64,000 bases of DNA, taken from assembly GCF_901709675.1 (NCBI RefSeq), contig NC_051091.1:555967-619966 (forward strand), read 5' to 3'. Of this stretch, positions 1 through 25,240 are shown piece after piece (within the stretch, counting starts at the first letter, position 1; every line of letters starts with the position of its first letter). This DNA comes from Syngnathus acus (lineage: Eukaryota > Chordata > Actinopteri > Syngnathiformes > Syngnathidae). The notes beneath the pieces are model-generated. The model had not been told where the DNA came from. It searched no databases and worked only from the letters and a program-made list of their open reading frames with translations. Position numbers and translations under genes: made by a program.

Positions 1-2165
1 CCAATGGGTGGAGTCTGCAAAAACATCAGACTGGTTTATTTTTTCTCCATTTGGGTGACGCCATTGTCATGGCGTGACCAACATGTTCTTATGAAGAACC
101 ATGAAATAAAATGCCAGTGGTGGGCCACCTAACAGCACAAAGTTAGGGGTGGGTGCTTATCTTGGATTGGACCTGGGGCTTCATGCACAGTGTTTACATG
201 TTCATCCTGTGCTCATATTGGCCTAAAGACATGAAATGATTGTTGGTGGAATGTGCCCTGTGGCTGCTGATCATTCCAACGTCTACTCTGCCCCTTGCTC
301 TACGTCAGCTGGCACAGGCCTCGGCTTGCCCGTGACCCTGAATAGAACAAGGAGAAAAGGACTAAGTGGATAAAATCTCAGTACAGAACGGAATTGTAAG
401 TACTGAGTGACTGTAATTTCAAATTGTCCCTTGAGAAAATAATAAAATGCCTACTGTGCTGTTGTCACATGTCGGTCACCCGGAAAGAGCAACACAGCAC
501 TGGTTATGTTTAATTGGACTGTCGCTTGTTGTTGTGCCACCAGCAGAGCGGCAGAGTAACAAGCCCGTCACGCCACCGCCACTTGTTTTGCTGAGATGTC
601 ATCGGTGCAGGCTTTTACCCTTTTCATTCTTCAGCAACTCGCAAATATAGTAAGACGGCAAGGGGAGAAGGTTGTAAAGGAAGCAGATGAGAAAAGAATG
701 AGTGGTGCACAAAAAAATGTGACTGCCCGACGAGCAAAGCAGAAATATCTTCAGTGGCTTCTAAGATGCTGCTGAGGCAGGATAAAGGCAAAATCGGAAG
801 CCTAGCATACCACGCATTTCTTATGCAAACGATTTGGTCACACATTTCAACATTCATTTTCTAAACCGCTTATCCTTACGAGGGCAGAGGGCGTGCAGGA
901 GCCTATTCCATCAGTCCGTACCCTGAACTGGTTGGCAACCAATCGCAGGGCACATGCACGGACAAGTTGGTATGGCCTAGCGTGCATGTCTTTGGAGGAC
1001 CTGGAGGAAATCCACACAGGCAGGCGGAGAACATGCAAACTCCACATCGGGAGGGCCGGAGGTGGAATGGAAGCCGCACCCCAACTGTGCTAACCGGTGG
1101 CGGCACAGTGGTCCCGCCCACTGTTCTGCAGTATTGCCAATGTCTTCCATATGAAAAAAAAAAAGGGTTTGGAACTGCAGAGAATCCTTAATTAATCGAA
1201 TTGGAATTTTGAAAATCAGATTTAATAGCCAGCCCTAGTAGCAACGCTTACTGATGCCGACATGCAACAGAATCAAACTTTTATTGTATAAATGCACAAT
1301 GCTCCAGAAAATGGTGTCAGCAAAATAAAGCAACAAAAAATCCATCCATCTCTACAGATCCACTCGCTCGCCTTAGGGTGGCGTGATAATAAATAAATCA
1401 TCGAAAACACTAGTAATACACCAAGTTTAATTCAAACAGAATCAAAACTACCTACACATTTTCAAATCTAATGCAGGATCACTTGCAAGTTGCGAGGACA
1501 AGTCTACAAGGACACGGATGGGCTCATGTAACTGCTTTATCCCCATGAAGGGCAGCGGGATAAGTGCGTCAGTGTGTTATGTATCGAAAATAGACTGCTA
1601 CCATGCTCGCTGCGTAAAAGCAGAGCGCATGCCTTGCGCCGAAATGGGAGAGGCCATAAAAAACATTCCCATACACTGCGGCCTTGTAAGTGACATGCAT
1701 ACACAGGATGGACTACAAGTTAGGCATAGGGCACCCCAGTGCCAGGTCCAAGGCAGATGAGCAACAGGTAGAGTGAGAGTAACAGGTAGGTAGAGGGGGG
1801 GATTGGATTTAATCACTCCAATATAGTTATAGGAGTGAAATTGCTTCAACCCCTTTCCCATTTTGGCAAGTCAGGTGATGACAGTGCAGGAAATGAAATG
1901 TACAAACAAACTGATTGTATAACAAATACTAGTCTGGAGGCCTAAGAAAATGTTGTTGATTTTTGCATGTGTGTGTGTGTGTGTGTTTTTTTTAATGTTG
2001 TAGTTACCGTACCTTTTGTGCAGCGTTGTGATGGTGCGTGGTCTTTAACAGATGTCAACTAATCCTTTGTGAATGAAATCAAACCATAATTTGTAAATAA
2101 GGTTGAGGTTGGGGTGGTTTTCAGTCGCGTCACTTAGCAAGTATGTCATGCTTGTTGTCTTACAG
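1..2165. other. Intron upstream of cacna1s exon 3
   Basis: No coding exon is visible here. The expected cacna1s exon 2 (domain I S1) cannot be found in any frame, so exons 1-2 lie upstream of the window. The stretch contains one dispersed-repeat copy at about 848-1120 and a short GT run near 1967-1985. It ends in a normal acceptor (TACAG) directly before exon 3 at 2166. Confidence 0.7.
848..1120 (+). mobile_element. Dispersed fish repeat, degenerate copy
   Basis: The segment runs from TTTCTAAACCGCTTATCC to CTAACCGGTGGCGGCACAGT. It includes the blocks CCAATCGCAGGGCACAT and GAGAACATGCAAACTCCAC. I recognise these as the consensus of a very common dispersed repeat in percomorph fishes. More fragments of the family occur at about 19505-19590, 44281-44340, 58210-58365 and 60462-60568. 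I cannot assign its class with certainty from sequence alone. Short open frames inside it are not genes. Confidence 0.75.
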
Positions 2166-14678
<12,513 letters not shown>

Positions 14679-14856
14679 AAAGCACTTTTGAAAGAAGAAA
14701 AGTGAAGCAAGCAACTTGTTGCAATGGCAGCCTTTGTGTGGCTCCTACAGTGAACTGCTTTATTTTTATTTATTTATTTTTTTCTGGCCTATACTGGATG
14801 TACAAAGCTGTCAGAAAGTGAAAAATGCATTTCCTTGGGCAATTTGAATTGAGTAG

Positions 14857-15034
14857 TGACCACTGTGACTTGATTTTAAAGTCCCCTTTGTTGTTTTAAA
14901 AACAACTTTACTCGTTGAGGTTGTGTGCTTCAGATAGGTGCAGTTTGACCACTGTGACTTGATTTTAAAGTCCCCTTTGTTGTTTTCAAAACAACTTTAC
15001 TAGTTGAGGTTGTGTGCTTCGGATAAGTGCAGTT
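14857..15034 (+). repeat. Two-copy 89-bp tandem duplication, cacna1s 3' UTR
   Basis: A unit starting TGACCACTGTGACTTGATTT occurs at 14857 and again at 14946, with only a few mismatches over 89 bp. It lies within 180 nt of the stop codon and so probably in the 3' UTR. Each copy contains a self-complementary GTTGTTTT-AAAACAAC block. Confidence 0.93.
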
Positions 15035-15209
15035 TGTCCAGGGCCTCTTCTAGCTGCCTGGTGTCTCAGGGGTCCAGAAAGATGGCAAAATGGAGCCATT
15101 CCAACTCCAACCCCCCCAGACAGCTATGGCACACAATGATAAACACAGTGAGGACAAAAAACCCCATCTATGGTTCTACTCAACAAATGCCAACACAAGC
15201 GACTATCTC

Positions 15210-15550
15210 AATAAAGTCGCTAAAAGAAACCTAGCAGTATCAACGACGACAATAAAAAGTGGGCGGAGGCTGGTGTGATAATGCTGGAATTCCACTAGAG
15301 AGCAGTCATGATCTAGCCAAAAGAAAGCGAAGGTGAGCGAGTGCTTGACTGCTTCAGTAAATGATCACGTGTGGAAATTGACACTGTATGAAGTATTCGT
15401 TGGCCTTGATTTGGAGAATCGGCCTGAATGGAATTGAATGCATCGATTTCGATTGTAACGAAATTGACAGTGTTTCTTACAGTGGATAACAAAGGAATAC
15501 TTTTGGTTAAGCCCACAAAGGTAAATCTGTTTGTAAAACCATCCAATAAA
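15210..15550 (+). promoter_or_regulatory. Candidate poly(A) signals of cacna1s
   Basis: AATAAA occurs at 15210-15215, 15251-15256 and 15545-15550, all downstream of the TAA at 14678. Any of them could end the transcript. The last is followed by a T/G-rich stretch (TCTGTTTGTTTTTCC near 15620). Confidence 0.4.
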
Positions 15551-15559
15551 GCCACTCAA

Positions 15560-17120
15560 ATTCTTGATTGGGATCTGAGTTGAATGCGGAGATGGCATTT
15601 ATAAAGAAACTATTTTCGAGTCTGTTTGTTTTTCCACTTGTGTCATGTCTGCTTGATGGCAGAATTTCTAACAGGTCTCTCTGATTTCATTTTGCACCTT
15701 ACTGAGGCAGCGAAAGCTGTGCACTTAGCAAAGGACAACCGCTGGGCCATATGAATGGCCTTCTTGTCTGCGATGGTAGCGCTGGCAAATGAGGCACCTG
15801 CAGTAGGTTAGGCTGCTAAGTAAGAAGTTCCAAAAACACCACAGAGGTTTGTCATTTTAGGCTGAAGCACCGTTTTCATTTTCTGCAGACAAATCCTGTC
15901 TTTACTGCAAGATTCTATGTTGAAAATACATATTTACTTGTCAGTGTCGTGCGTGCTCCATACGTATGTAGCGGCAGATTACAAAAACACTTTTCACATT
16001 TCTTCAAGGCTATTGTTAAAGTTCAGCCTGGGCAACATGGAGCCGGCTTGATTGTAATTACAGAAGTCATGGTAATGATGTCATCGATAGAAATTGAGTG
16101 TTCCCAAAAGAGATACAAATCACATCTGAAAGTGTTGTGGAAGTGAAAAAGAACAAATTCATATTTTTTGTCATCATTACAGCTCATCCACACAAACACA
16201 ACATTTTTCAACGAGTGAAATAATGACTGGGATTGTGCAATAAGTTTCATGGCAGCTCTTTAGAGAATTCTTATCGCAACGCTGCGGACTTGACTGAGAC
16301 ATTTGAGTCCATTTGCAAACCAAACACAGAAAGAAGAAAATGCCCATTCTAAGACAAACACAGCAGGTGCAGGACCTGTCAAAAGAAGAGTATCAAAATG
16401 AAAGAGATCTTAAATATCTGCCGTCAACATAGCTTTTTTCAAAAGGTTGTCCACGCCGACGAAGCCAAAGCACAAGGGGTCCGTTTACATGGACAAAATG
16501 TCTTCATTCCGATCAGAGTTTGGATTCCAATTCGGATCGCAGAGAGACTAGAAATATTGATCCGATTCGTACTTCATTGACAGGGCCGTTACTCTATTTG
16601 TTTGGTGGCAATATCCAAAAGGAACGGTGCTCTGTGGGGATGTGACTTTGTAATGGAGCTGTGAGAATCATTATCTGCTTCCTCTTGTAATTCTCTGTCG
16701 GCACTGACATTTTCTAGCTGAGCGATACATTTGGCCTTTCACGATGGGACCGCTTGGTGTCCGTGCAATTTCATCAAGGCAAAAATAATGAAGGCATGAC
16801 ATTTGATCCTCTTTTTAGCCCTGAAATATGTTTTGTCTCAAGAAGACTTCAAATGACAAACGTCGGGAAGAATAACAAGTGCCAAACTCAAGCATTATGT
16901 CTAGCGCTATGATGAATGAATAATGATTGAAAATGCTCTGCTCTGCTCTGCTGATAGTTGCTTGCTTGACATTTGAGTGCACCCCCACCTTACTGGCTAT
17001 CCATCAAGATGTTTTATTACTAAAAGCACTTGGTGTGTGTGTGTGTCATTTGCCGACTGCTCCAACCAATCAAACACGATGCAGACAACAGCGCCCATGT
17101 GTGCTAGACAGTGATGACAT
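15560..17120. other. Intergenic, no gene seen
   Basis: No coding exon, RNA gene or recognisable mobile element is visible in this stretch. It is ordinary AT-rich single-copy sequence downstream of cacna1s. Confidence 0.6.
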
Positions 17121-17123
17121 GTC

Positions 17124-17386
17124 TCACACACACACACACACACACACATCTGTCACACAGCCACTGTGACTCATACATCTTCATTAAGAAGCTAAGCAGC
17201 AACGCTTGCGTTCCTAATAGTGAAGGGAAACAAGAGTGTCTCTGCAGGTAAATGAGGATGCACAAGTTCCTTCCTTCCTTCCTTCCTTCCTTCCTTCCTT
17301 CCTTCCTTCCTTCCTTCCTTCCTTCCTTCCTTCCTTCCTTCCTTCCTTCCTTCCTTCCTTCCTTCCTTCCTTCCTTCCTTCCTTCC
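17124..17386. repeat. (CA)n run and long (TTCC)n array
   Basis: A CA run lies at 17124-17150 and an uninterrupted TTCC array of about 30 units at 17268-17386. Confidence 0.96.
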
Positions 17387-18083
17387 CGCTCCCTCTCACG
17401 CCATTAAAAGATGCCTAAATTATGAAAACATGACTTCTAATTGTAAGATGACAACAGTCCTAATTTGATTCCAAATAATAGCTTCATCGTAATTGTCGTG
17501 AATACGCATTCCCCGGCCAAACTTTTGAGTGATGTGGCAACTCTTAAAGTTTTCCTCCAAGGTTAATGGCCTCCCTCCAGGCTTTAACATTCCCCTCGTA
17601 GCCCCATAATGCTCACTCTTTGGGCCTGGGGTACAAATATATTCTATTCAAAGTGCTCCAGAGGGGCCACTAAAGCACAACACGGTGGTTGTGCGTTTCA
17701 GAGTGTGCATGTGTGTGCATTGGTGCCCGTGCGGGCCGGCCGGCCAGCCAGCGAGAGAGCGAGAGGGCGAGCGAGCGTGCCTTTATAGTGTCTTTATTGT
17801 TTTAAGCACCCATCGGTATTTAGTATTCTTTCCACCGTGTGTCCTTGCATCTCTTTCATCCTCTGTTCTTTTCCCCTCTCTTCTCCTATTTCAGATGAGA
17901 ATACAAATGTTTAATGGTGTGAGAAGGGCTTTGAATAAACAGATGCATTAACATCAACCTGGATTATTTAGTACGGTAATGTCCAGAACGGCTGAATTCT
18001 TTGATCTGCGTTGCATTGGCAGTTCATTGCAATGTGCTGCTTTGCAGTAGAGGAAATGAATGTTACTTTGACAGTATGTGTTA

Positions 18084-18208
18084 TCCATCCATCCATCCAT
18101 CCATCCATCCATCCATCCATCCATCCATCCATCCATCCATCCATCCATCCATCCATCCATCCATCCATCCATCCATCCATCCATCCATCCATCCATCCAT
18201 CCATCCAT
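18084..18208. repeat. (CCAT)n array
   Basis: About 31 perfect CCAT units are followed by TTTTCTGAATTAA. In fishes such arrays often adjoin the TTTTCTGAACCGCTTATCC end of the dispersed repeat seen at 848, so this may be the expanded tail of a lost copy. Confidence 0.97.
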
Positions 18209-18454
18209 TTTCTGAATTAAATCATTGAAATAAAGCAAATTCTTCCGATAAACTGCCGTGTCAGTGAATTTTCATTTATCTCTTTAATTCTTTACAGAGA
18301 CAATACAATAACTACTTGCAGCTAATGGGAAGCATATGGATTTTATTTATAGTGCTAGTGTTAATTCTCAACTCCAGTCACCAGTTGCGCTAATTCACAA
18401 CACTGCAGTACAATATCGAGTAAAAAGTTCCTAGCACACAATTCAATAATCCAA

Positions 18455-18748
18455 TATTGCAATTGGCCAGTGGTAGAGTGTCCGCCCTGAGACTGGAAGG
18501 TTGTGGGTTCAAACCCAAAGACTCTAAAAATGGGACCCATTGCCTCCCTGCTTGGCACTCAGCATTAAGGGTTGGAATTGGGGGGTTAGATCACCAAATG
18601 ATTCCCGAGCGCGGCACCGCTGCTGCTCACTGCTCCCCTCTCCCCCAGGGGATGGATTAAAATCACACGGGGATGGGTTCAATGCAGAGGACAAATTTCA
18701 CCACACCCAGGTGTGTGTGACGATCATTGGGACTTTAACTTTAACTTT
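18455..18748 (+). mobile_element. tRNA-derived SINE
   Basis: The head carries pol III promoter boxes: an A-box-like GTGGTAGAGTGTCCGCC and a B-box GGTTCAAACCC. The body follows (GGGACCCATTGCCTCCCTGC, GGCACCGCTGCTGCTCACTG, CAGAGGACAAATTTCACCAC) and the tail ends in repeated ACTTTAACTTT. I recognise this as a widespread fish SINE family. It is inserted in the + orientation in intergenic DNA. The tRNA-like head is not a functional tRNA gene. Confidence 0.85.
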
Positions 18749-18890
18749 TTATCCGAGGTCATATTAGGTGTGGGGGGGAATTCAGCGAGGGCGTGGAAAA
18801 TGACTTCCCGGCTTCCATTTTGGCCTGCCTCATTTTGATCTACGCGGATGGAAGGTTGACTGGGGGTTCTCATTTCAACATGCTCCTTTG

Positions 18891-18982
18891 TTTGTTTGTT
18901 TGTTTGTTTGTTTGTTTGTTTGTTTGTTTGTTTGTTTGTTTGTTTGTTTGTTTGTTTGTTTGTTTGTTTGTTTGTTTGTTTG
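18891..18982. repeat. (TTTG)n array
   Basis: About 23 perfect TTTG units are followed by GCGT units. Confidence 0.97.
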
Positions 18983-19188
18983 TGCGTGCGTGCGTGTATG
19001 CCTAAATATGTGTGTGTGTGAGACAGTAGAAGAGCCAGAGGCAACTCAAGTGTGAAATTGTGTGATGGTTTGTCCATTGCACTTCATTTAGTCACACATC
19101 AGCCATCTCTCCTTCTTGACAACTTTCTGAACTGCTCCAAAACAAGCCTCAGGGTGAGATGCCAACGAAGCCCTGACAGTATACAATA

Positions 19189-19191
<3 letters not shown>

Positions 19192-19255
<64 letters not shown>
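19192..19255. repeat. (GT)n array
   Basis: About 31 GT units with one GC interruption. Confidence 0.96.
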
Positions 19256-19504
19256 AGGGCTGAAAATGAGAGTAATAAAGCCAGCAGCTGCCATGGAAAC
19301 CAGGCAGGGCAGAGGCTACCTCCTTCTATCTGTCGAGGGACCCATCAATCAGGATCTCAAGCATGCTACAAACATGTGTACTGTATACACAAGCATAGCC
19401 GCAATTAAACTTGGTAAGTGACCCTTGTGTGTGAGGTTTCCAGCACACACGCACACACACTCATACACTGAATTCAACTTCAACACTAACAACAATGGCG
19501 TCAC

Positions 19505-19590
19505 AACATCCATCCATCCATGCATCCAATCGTTATCCGTAGTGCTGACTCAGCCAGGTGAGAGGCAAACTGGGACATGTCACCAGTTAT
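19505..19590 (+). mobile_element. Fragment of the dispersed fish repeat
   Basis: ATCCATCCATCCATG, CAATCGTTATCCGTAG and CAGCCAGGTGAGAGGCAAACTGG-like blocks match, in decayed form, the first half of the repeat at 848-1120. Confidence 0.5.
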
Positions 19591-20156
19591 TCTTTCTTTG
19601 TTTTTTTCCTCTCTACGAGCTGCTGCTGAATCATTTACTGTCATTTCTCCACAACAGACTGTCACGTTCTCTTAAGTATCCCGCTGTGGACCCGGACTAT
19701 CGACACAATATTCTCACAGAAGCTGGTTTTGCTCAGTGCACTATCAAACTAAATTCAGGGCCTGGTACACTATTGAACTAAAATGAGATTCCTCATCAAG
19801 AGAAGCCCTAACTGATCATGGCTTTGGAGGGATTGAACTATGTTTAACAGTTCCTGTGAAGAGCGCAAACACTAACCATCCAAGAATTGAAATATGTATG
19901 GTTGATCATCCATACAAATAATATGAACAGTTGGGATTTGTCTGTGAGGACTATGTAGAGTCAACTAACTGATGATGAACCTGACAATCTGGTATGGGTC
20001 ATCTACTCGTGCCGGGTACAGAATGATGATGATGATGGAATTGTTCAGTGGCAAGCAGGGATTGTATCGAAAGGAATGTCAGCATTACATGTTATAGAAG
20101 ATTCATAGGACAAACAATCCCAGTAATGAGACACCATTTTTGTTTTTGTGTCTGGA

Positions 20157-20545
<389 letters not shown>

Positions 20546-20716
20546 CAATAGCTCAATGTGTGGATCCTTGTACTTGATCACAGGTTGCCAATAGCGCTCA
20601 CTTCAGCAATAAACTCCAGCCTCGTCACAGAAAAGCTGCCTTTCAATCCTCTTTCCCTTTTATCCGGGTCCCAGGGAAGCCTCCTCCTTTTTTTTCCCCA
20701 GAGAACATAAAGAAAT

Positions 20717-20748
<32 letters not shown>

Positions 20749-21147
20749 CCAAATTCCGGACACCACACACACACTCACATCCCTCCCTTCCATTAGGATT
20801 CTGTTCAGGGCACTTTCCCATTTGCATGAGTCGGTTAGCCATGCGTGGGGAAACCAAATTCATGAATGATAAGCAACCCAAAAAGTTTGTGCATGTGTGA
20901 GTGGAGGAGGTGGCGCCATGCTTGTTGAATCACCGTCCACCTTTCTCGAGCAATCTGTAGCAACGTAGATCATCTGACACACGCGCCTGCCTCCATGATG
21001 TGTCACTGTGCTTCCATCATTTCCCGCCTGCTACCTACCTACCTACCTACACTTGCCTCCCCCATCCTTTTTTTTGTCTTCATTCTTTCTCTCCACTTTT
21101 TCTTCTCCTCCCCCTCTGCACGCACGCACGCACGCACGCACGCACGC
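20717..21147. repeat. (CA)n, (CTAC)n and (GCAC)n runs
   Basis: CA units lie at 20717-20748, CTAC units at 21032-21050 and GCAC units at 21118-21147. Confidence 0.93.
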
Positions 21148-22487
21148 TGTGTCATCAACCCAAGTTAGAAAGAAAAATGTTACGGCAGATAATAAGAGGA
21201 AAGGAGCAGCGTAAACGACTCCGAAAGAAGACCCAAAGCTGGAGGGAGTTGTACTTCTAAAGCCCACCAGTCGAATCTTTCGTGGAATATCCCAGAAGAT
21301 GAAGCTAAGCAAGAGGGAGAAGATGGAGAAGGATTCGAAAGCAGAAGATGCCTGAAGAGGGTACGCATTAAAAACTCAAAAGAACATGAACTGCAATAAA
21401 ATGGTGTGCATGTGGTTCTCCTGCTTTAGTTTTTGATCTTGAGCTGCTTCTTATTCACTCATGCTGCTCGCTTGTGACTGCAGGCTCACGTCTTTTCTGG
21501 ACTCAAGTAAGAGCGGCTTTCTTTTCTCTCCATTTTTTTTTTTTGGTTTCTTTTTCATTCTAATTAATTCCCCCCAGTGCAGATTCTCAAAGAGCTTGTC
21601 TTTCCCTCGCTGGCTCCGTCCGTCTATCTGGGTCCCATACATGTTTTCCACTCTCCCCATCTGTCTTCCTTTGAGAAGCAAATAATTGGATGTGGAGATT
21701 GGCTGCTCTATGCTCCAGCAAAGAAGCCGCTTGTCGTCACACATGGAAACACACACACCTGGAACTCATGGTGTGTGTGCCTGCCGAGAGAGAGGGACTT
21801 TTTTTATCCACAAGAAAGAGCTGAAGTGAAAAGTGTCAACCAATCTAATATATATATTGTTTTAAATTATCGACACACACCATTGGACGAAGAACGAAAG
21901 AAGTTGAGTTTTAGAGTTTGAGCAAATCTGCTTCTCAATTCTGAGATCCAGATTTCGAATCTCTGCTTCAGTTTTCCAGTGTTTAGTTTGCATGTTTTCC
22001 ACGTGCTAGTGACATGACACAACTTAATATGCAAGTCAGGATGGATTTGCTAATGCACGTCAAGTCAAAGTTACAGCAACTATTCAAATGATTACACTTT
22101 GTATTCTTGGCATGGTCTTGCACATCTGTGCAAACTAGTTCACATTCGGAACTCGAAAATGTTGTATTCCGCAGATGAGAGAGACAGAGAGCAAGCGAGA
22201 GAGATGCAGAACTACCAGAGAACATGAAATGTGCGATCATTTGGGAGCGTAAGAAAAAAAGTGATGAATAGAGAACTCCGAGGCAAGAAGAGTTGAACAG
22301 ATGCTCTTTCTGGTAGTGCAGTAGGTGACAAAATAAAAGGCTCGCACGCACACACATAGTATGTATCTATAAAGGGATGGATGCCCGCCCTCTCAGGCTT
22401 TTGTGCTCTTACTTTATGTTGTGCCACTCCTGTGCCTCATTATTCTCCCTCATTCTGCTCTTCACCTTCCCGCTCGCCCGCCGAACC

Positions 22488-22561
22488 CTCTCCTCTCCTC
22501 TCCTCTCCTCTCCTCTCCTCTCCTCTCCTCTCCTCTCCTCTCCTCTCCTCTCCTCTCCTCC
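22488..22561. repeat. (TCTCC)n pentanucleotide array
   Basis: About 15 perfect units within a longer C/T-rich strand (22440-22620). Confidence 0.96.
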
Positions 22562-23124
22562 CTTTCCTCCTGCTCTCCTTTTCTCCTCCTCCAGCTGCTC
22601 ACCTCCTTCCAGTCCATTCCAGTCATGGTCCTTCCTCACACACGTGCATCGCTACCGTTTGTGCATGTGTCTGTGTGAGGACAGGCGTCATTTTCAACAC
22701 GTCCGTCTTGCGGAGGGAGCGCCATGCTCGCTTCTGAGGTGAGTGATTTCCTTCTGGATTCAACTTTTTTCACCATTTTGCTTTCATTTAAGTTTGACTT
22801 CAAGTGTCCATGTTGGCTCTTTTATTATAGACACCGTGTCAACTTTATTTTTTCTTTAACACTGTGTTGATGACATTGCAAAAACAAAGGTCACAGGGCT
22901 TAAAAGTGGCTATTTTCTGGATGTTGAATTCGTGACACAATTGTGCTTTGTCCAATGTGTGTATGCATGTGTGCGTGTAGCCAGAGGGTGTGCTTGAATT
23001 GCTCGCTACGTGCTCTGCTTCAGAATTACTAACTATAGCGCTTATCCTGAGCTAGTTCATACAAAGGCTCTTGTACGTTTGTACTCTCTATCCTGAAAGA
23101 TTAGTTTCATTTTTTTTAAATTAT

Positions 23125-24167
23125 TATTATTATTATTATTATTACAGGTACTCCTGTACTGTTTCTGATGTCAAATGTTTTCTTCTGCTTAAACTCTTTT
23201 ACGTGTTCTCTCTCCCTGGCGCGCTCACATAGTATACACATTCCATAGCGGATTTAAATATTTCCCAGTGGGGTTTAAGAGTGAGCCGAAATAGATCTCA
23301 TTCTAAATCAGGACCCCAAGCTCAACTCAAATTGGCTCACCACCTTCCCTTTACAGGCAGAAGCCGCCACAATTCCAGTCCATAAAAAGGATTTTAATAA
23401 AAAGCTTCATTTGTGTTCATCCACATAGAAAAATGGGGGCAAAAGGAATCCCAGTGAGATGATGGTGAAACATTTTCTCTCTACATGTTTGTCTTAGTGC
23501 CGTCATTTTCTACTCACTACAGCTGCCTGTAACGGATGACAATTTGGATCCTTCAAATGATAAGAATAGTATTATAAAGCATGATGGTACCCAAGAAATC
23601 AAATGTGGTGATAAAACACATGATGGCTCACCAGCTGCCTCTAACAGCCGCCCAAATAGATGCAAAAGTGGCTCACAGAGAGAAAGAGAAAGAGAGAGAG
23701 AGAGAGAGGGGACAGAGGAATGGGCCATGTGCTCTCATACTGTGTGTGAGGGTCAATTAGGGAGGCTGTGAAAGACAAGTAGAGAAAACGGAGAAGAGAA
23801 AAAAAGGAGTTGTTTCAACAATGACTTTTACGGTGGCGTGCTCGGAGGTAGGAGCGGATATCCAAGCATCCTATTCAAATGCCAAATTCAAAATGCCGTT
23901 CATCACATTTGATGACATCACATGGCAACTAGCTCACCTGTTTTGTTCAACCATATCTTGAATAAGTAGTTTATTAACCACGCCAGCCATCCCAAAATCA
24001 AACATTGGAGCCAGGCCTGGAGGGAGGGGCCAAAGAGGTTGAGAAACTAAAGCATCTCTTGGGACATGGAATGTCACTTCTCTAGCAGGGAAGGACCCCG
24101 AGCGAGCTGGTGTGCGAGGCGAAACAATTGCGACTAGATATAGTCGGGCGGGCGGGCGGGCGGGCGG
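23125..24167. repeat. (TTA)n, (GA)n and (GGGC)n runs
   Basis: TTA units lie at 23125-23145, GA units at 23680-23709 and GGGC units at 24146-24167. No gene is seen between them. Confidence 0.9.
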
Positions 24168-24758
24168 GCTGGCTGGCCTCCACACATGGCTTGGCTCCTC
24201 CCTCGCGGAGACCGTTCCCCTCCAGAGTGCTTGGAACCTCTTCTATGGAAGCGCTGAGCAGGTGTGGGCATACTTATTTCGCCACCCGGCTTGGAAGGGC
24301 GTGGAAGCATCAGAACCCCAGTGCTGCTCCATGACTCTTTACTGCGCCCGAGGAGGGGAGAGTGCTCTTTACGCACAAGTTGTCGATTGGCTGATATGGA
24401 CCTCGTGACCTTTGTTTACCGGATCAAGTCAACATTGAAGCCCTGGGCTTTGCTTTGGTATCTTGCGTGGCTAATCCGTGCATGCTGACTGAAACGATCA
24501 CAAATGTGCATCTGATGGAAATTGGTAGTTTGTCGCAGCAAATAATATCGTTTTATGGATTTAAGGCTCGCTCGGTGTGTATTCAACAGGAATAGTTTGA
24601 CTGGACGCTTGTCAATGTAATGGCATTATTTTATTTATGAGGCAGAAATGCTAAATTGCGTATTTTTGCTGTTTGCACCTGTCAGACTTCAGTGCTCACT
24701 CAGACTGCAGATATGATTTTATCTTCAAATGTTGGCCATATATACATATATGGGGTGG

Positions 24759-25239
<481 letters not shown>

Positions 25240-25240
<1 letters not shown>

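Noticed and set aside
18470-18520. Possible tRNA gene (A and B boxes)
   Set aside because: The cloverleaf is not complete and the flanks match the body and tail of a fish SINE.
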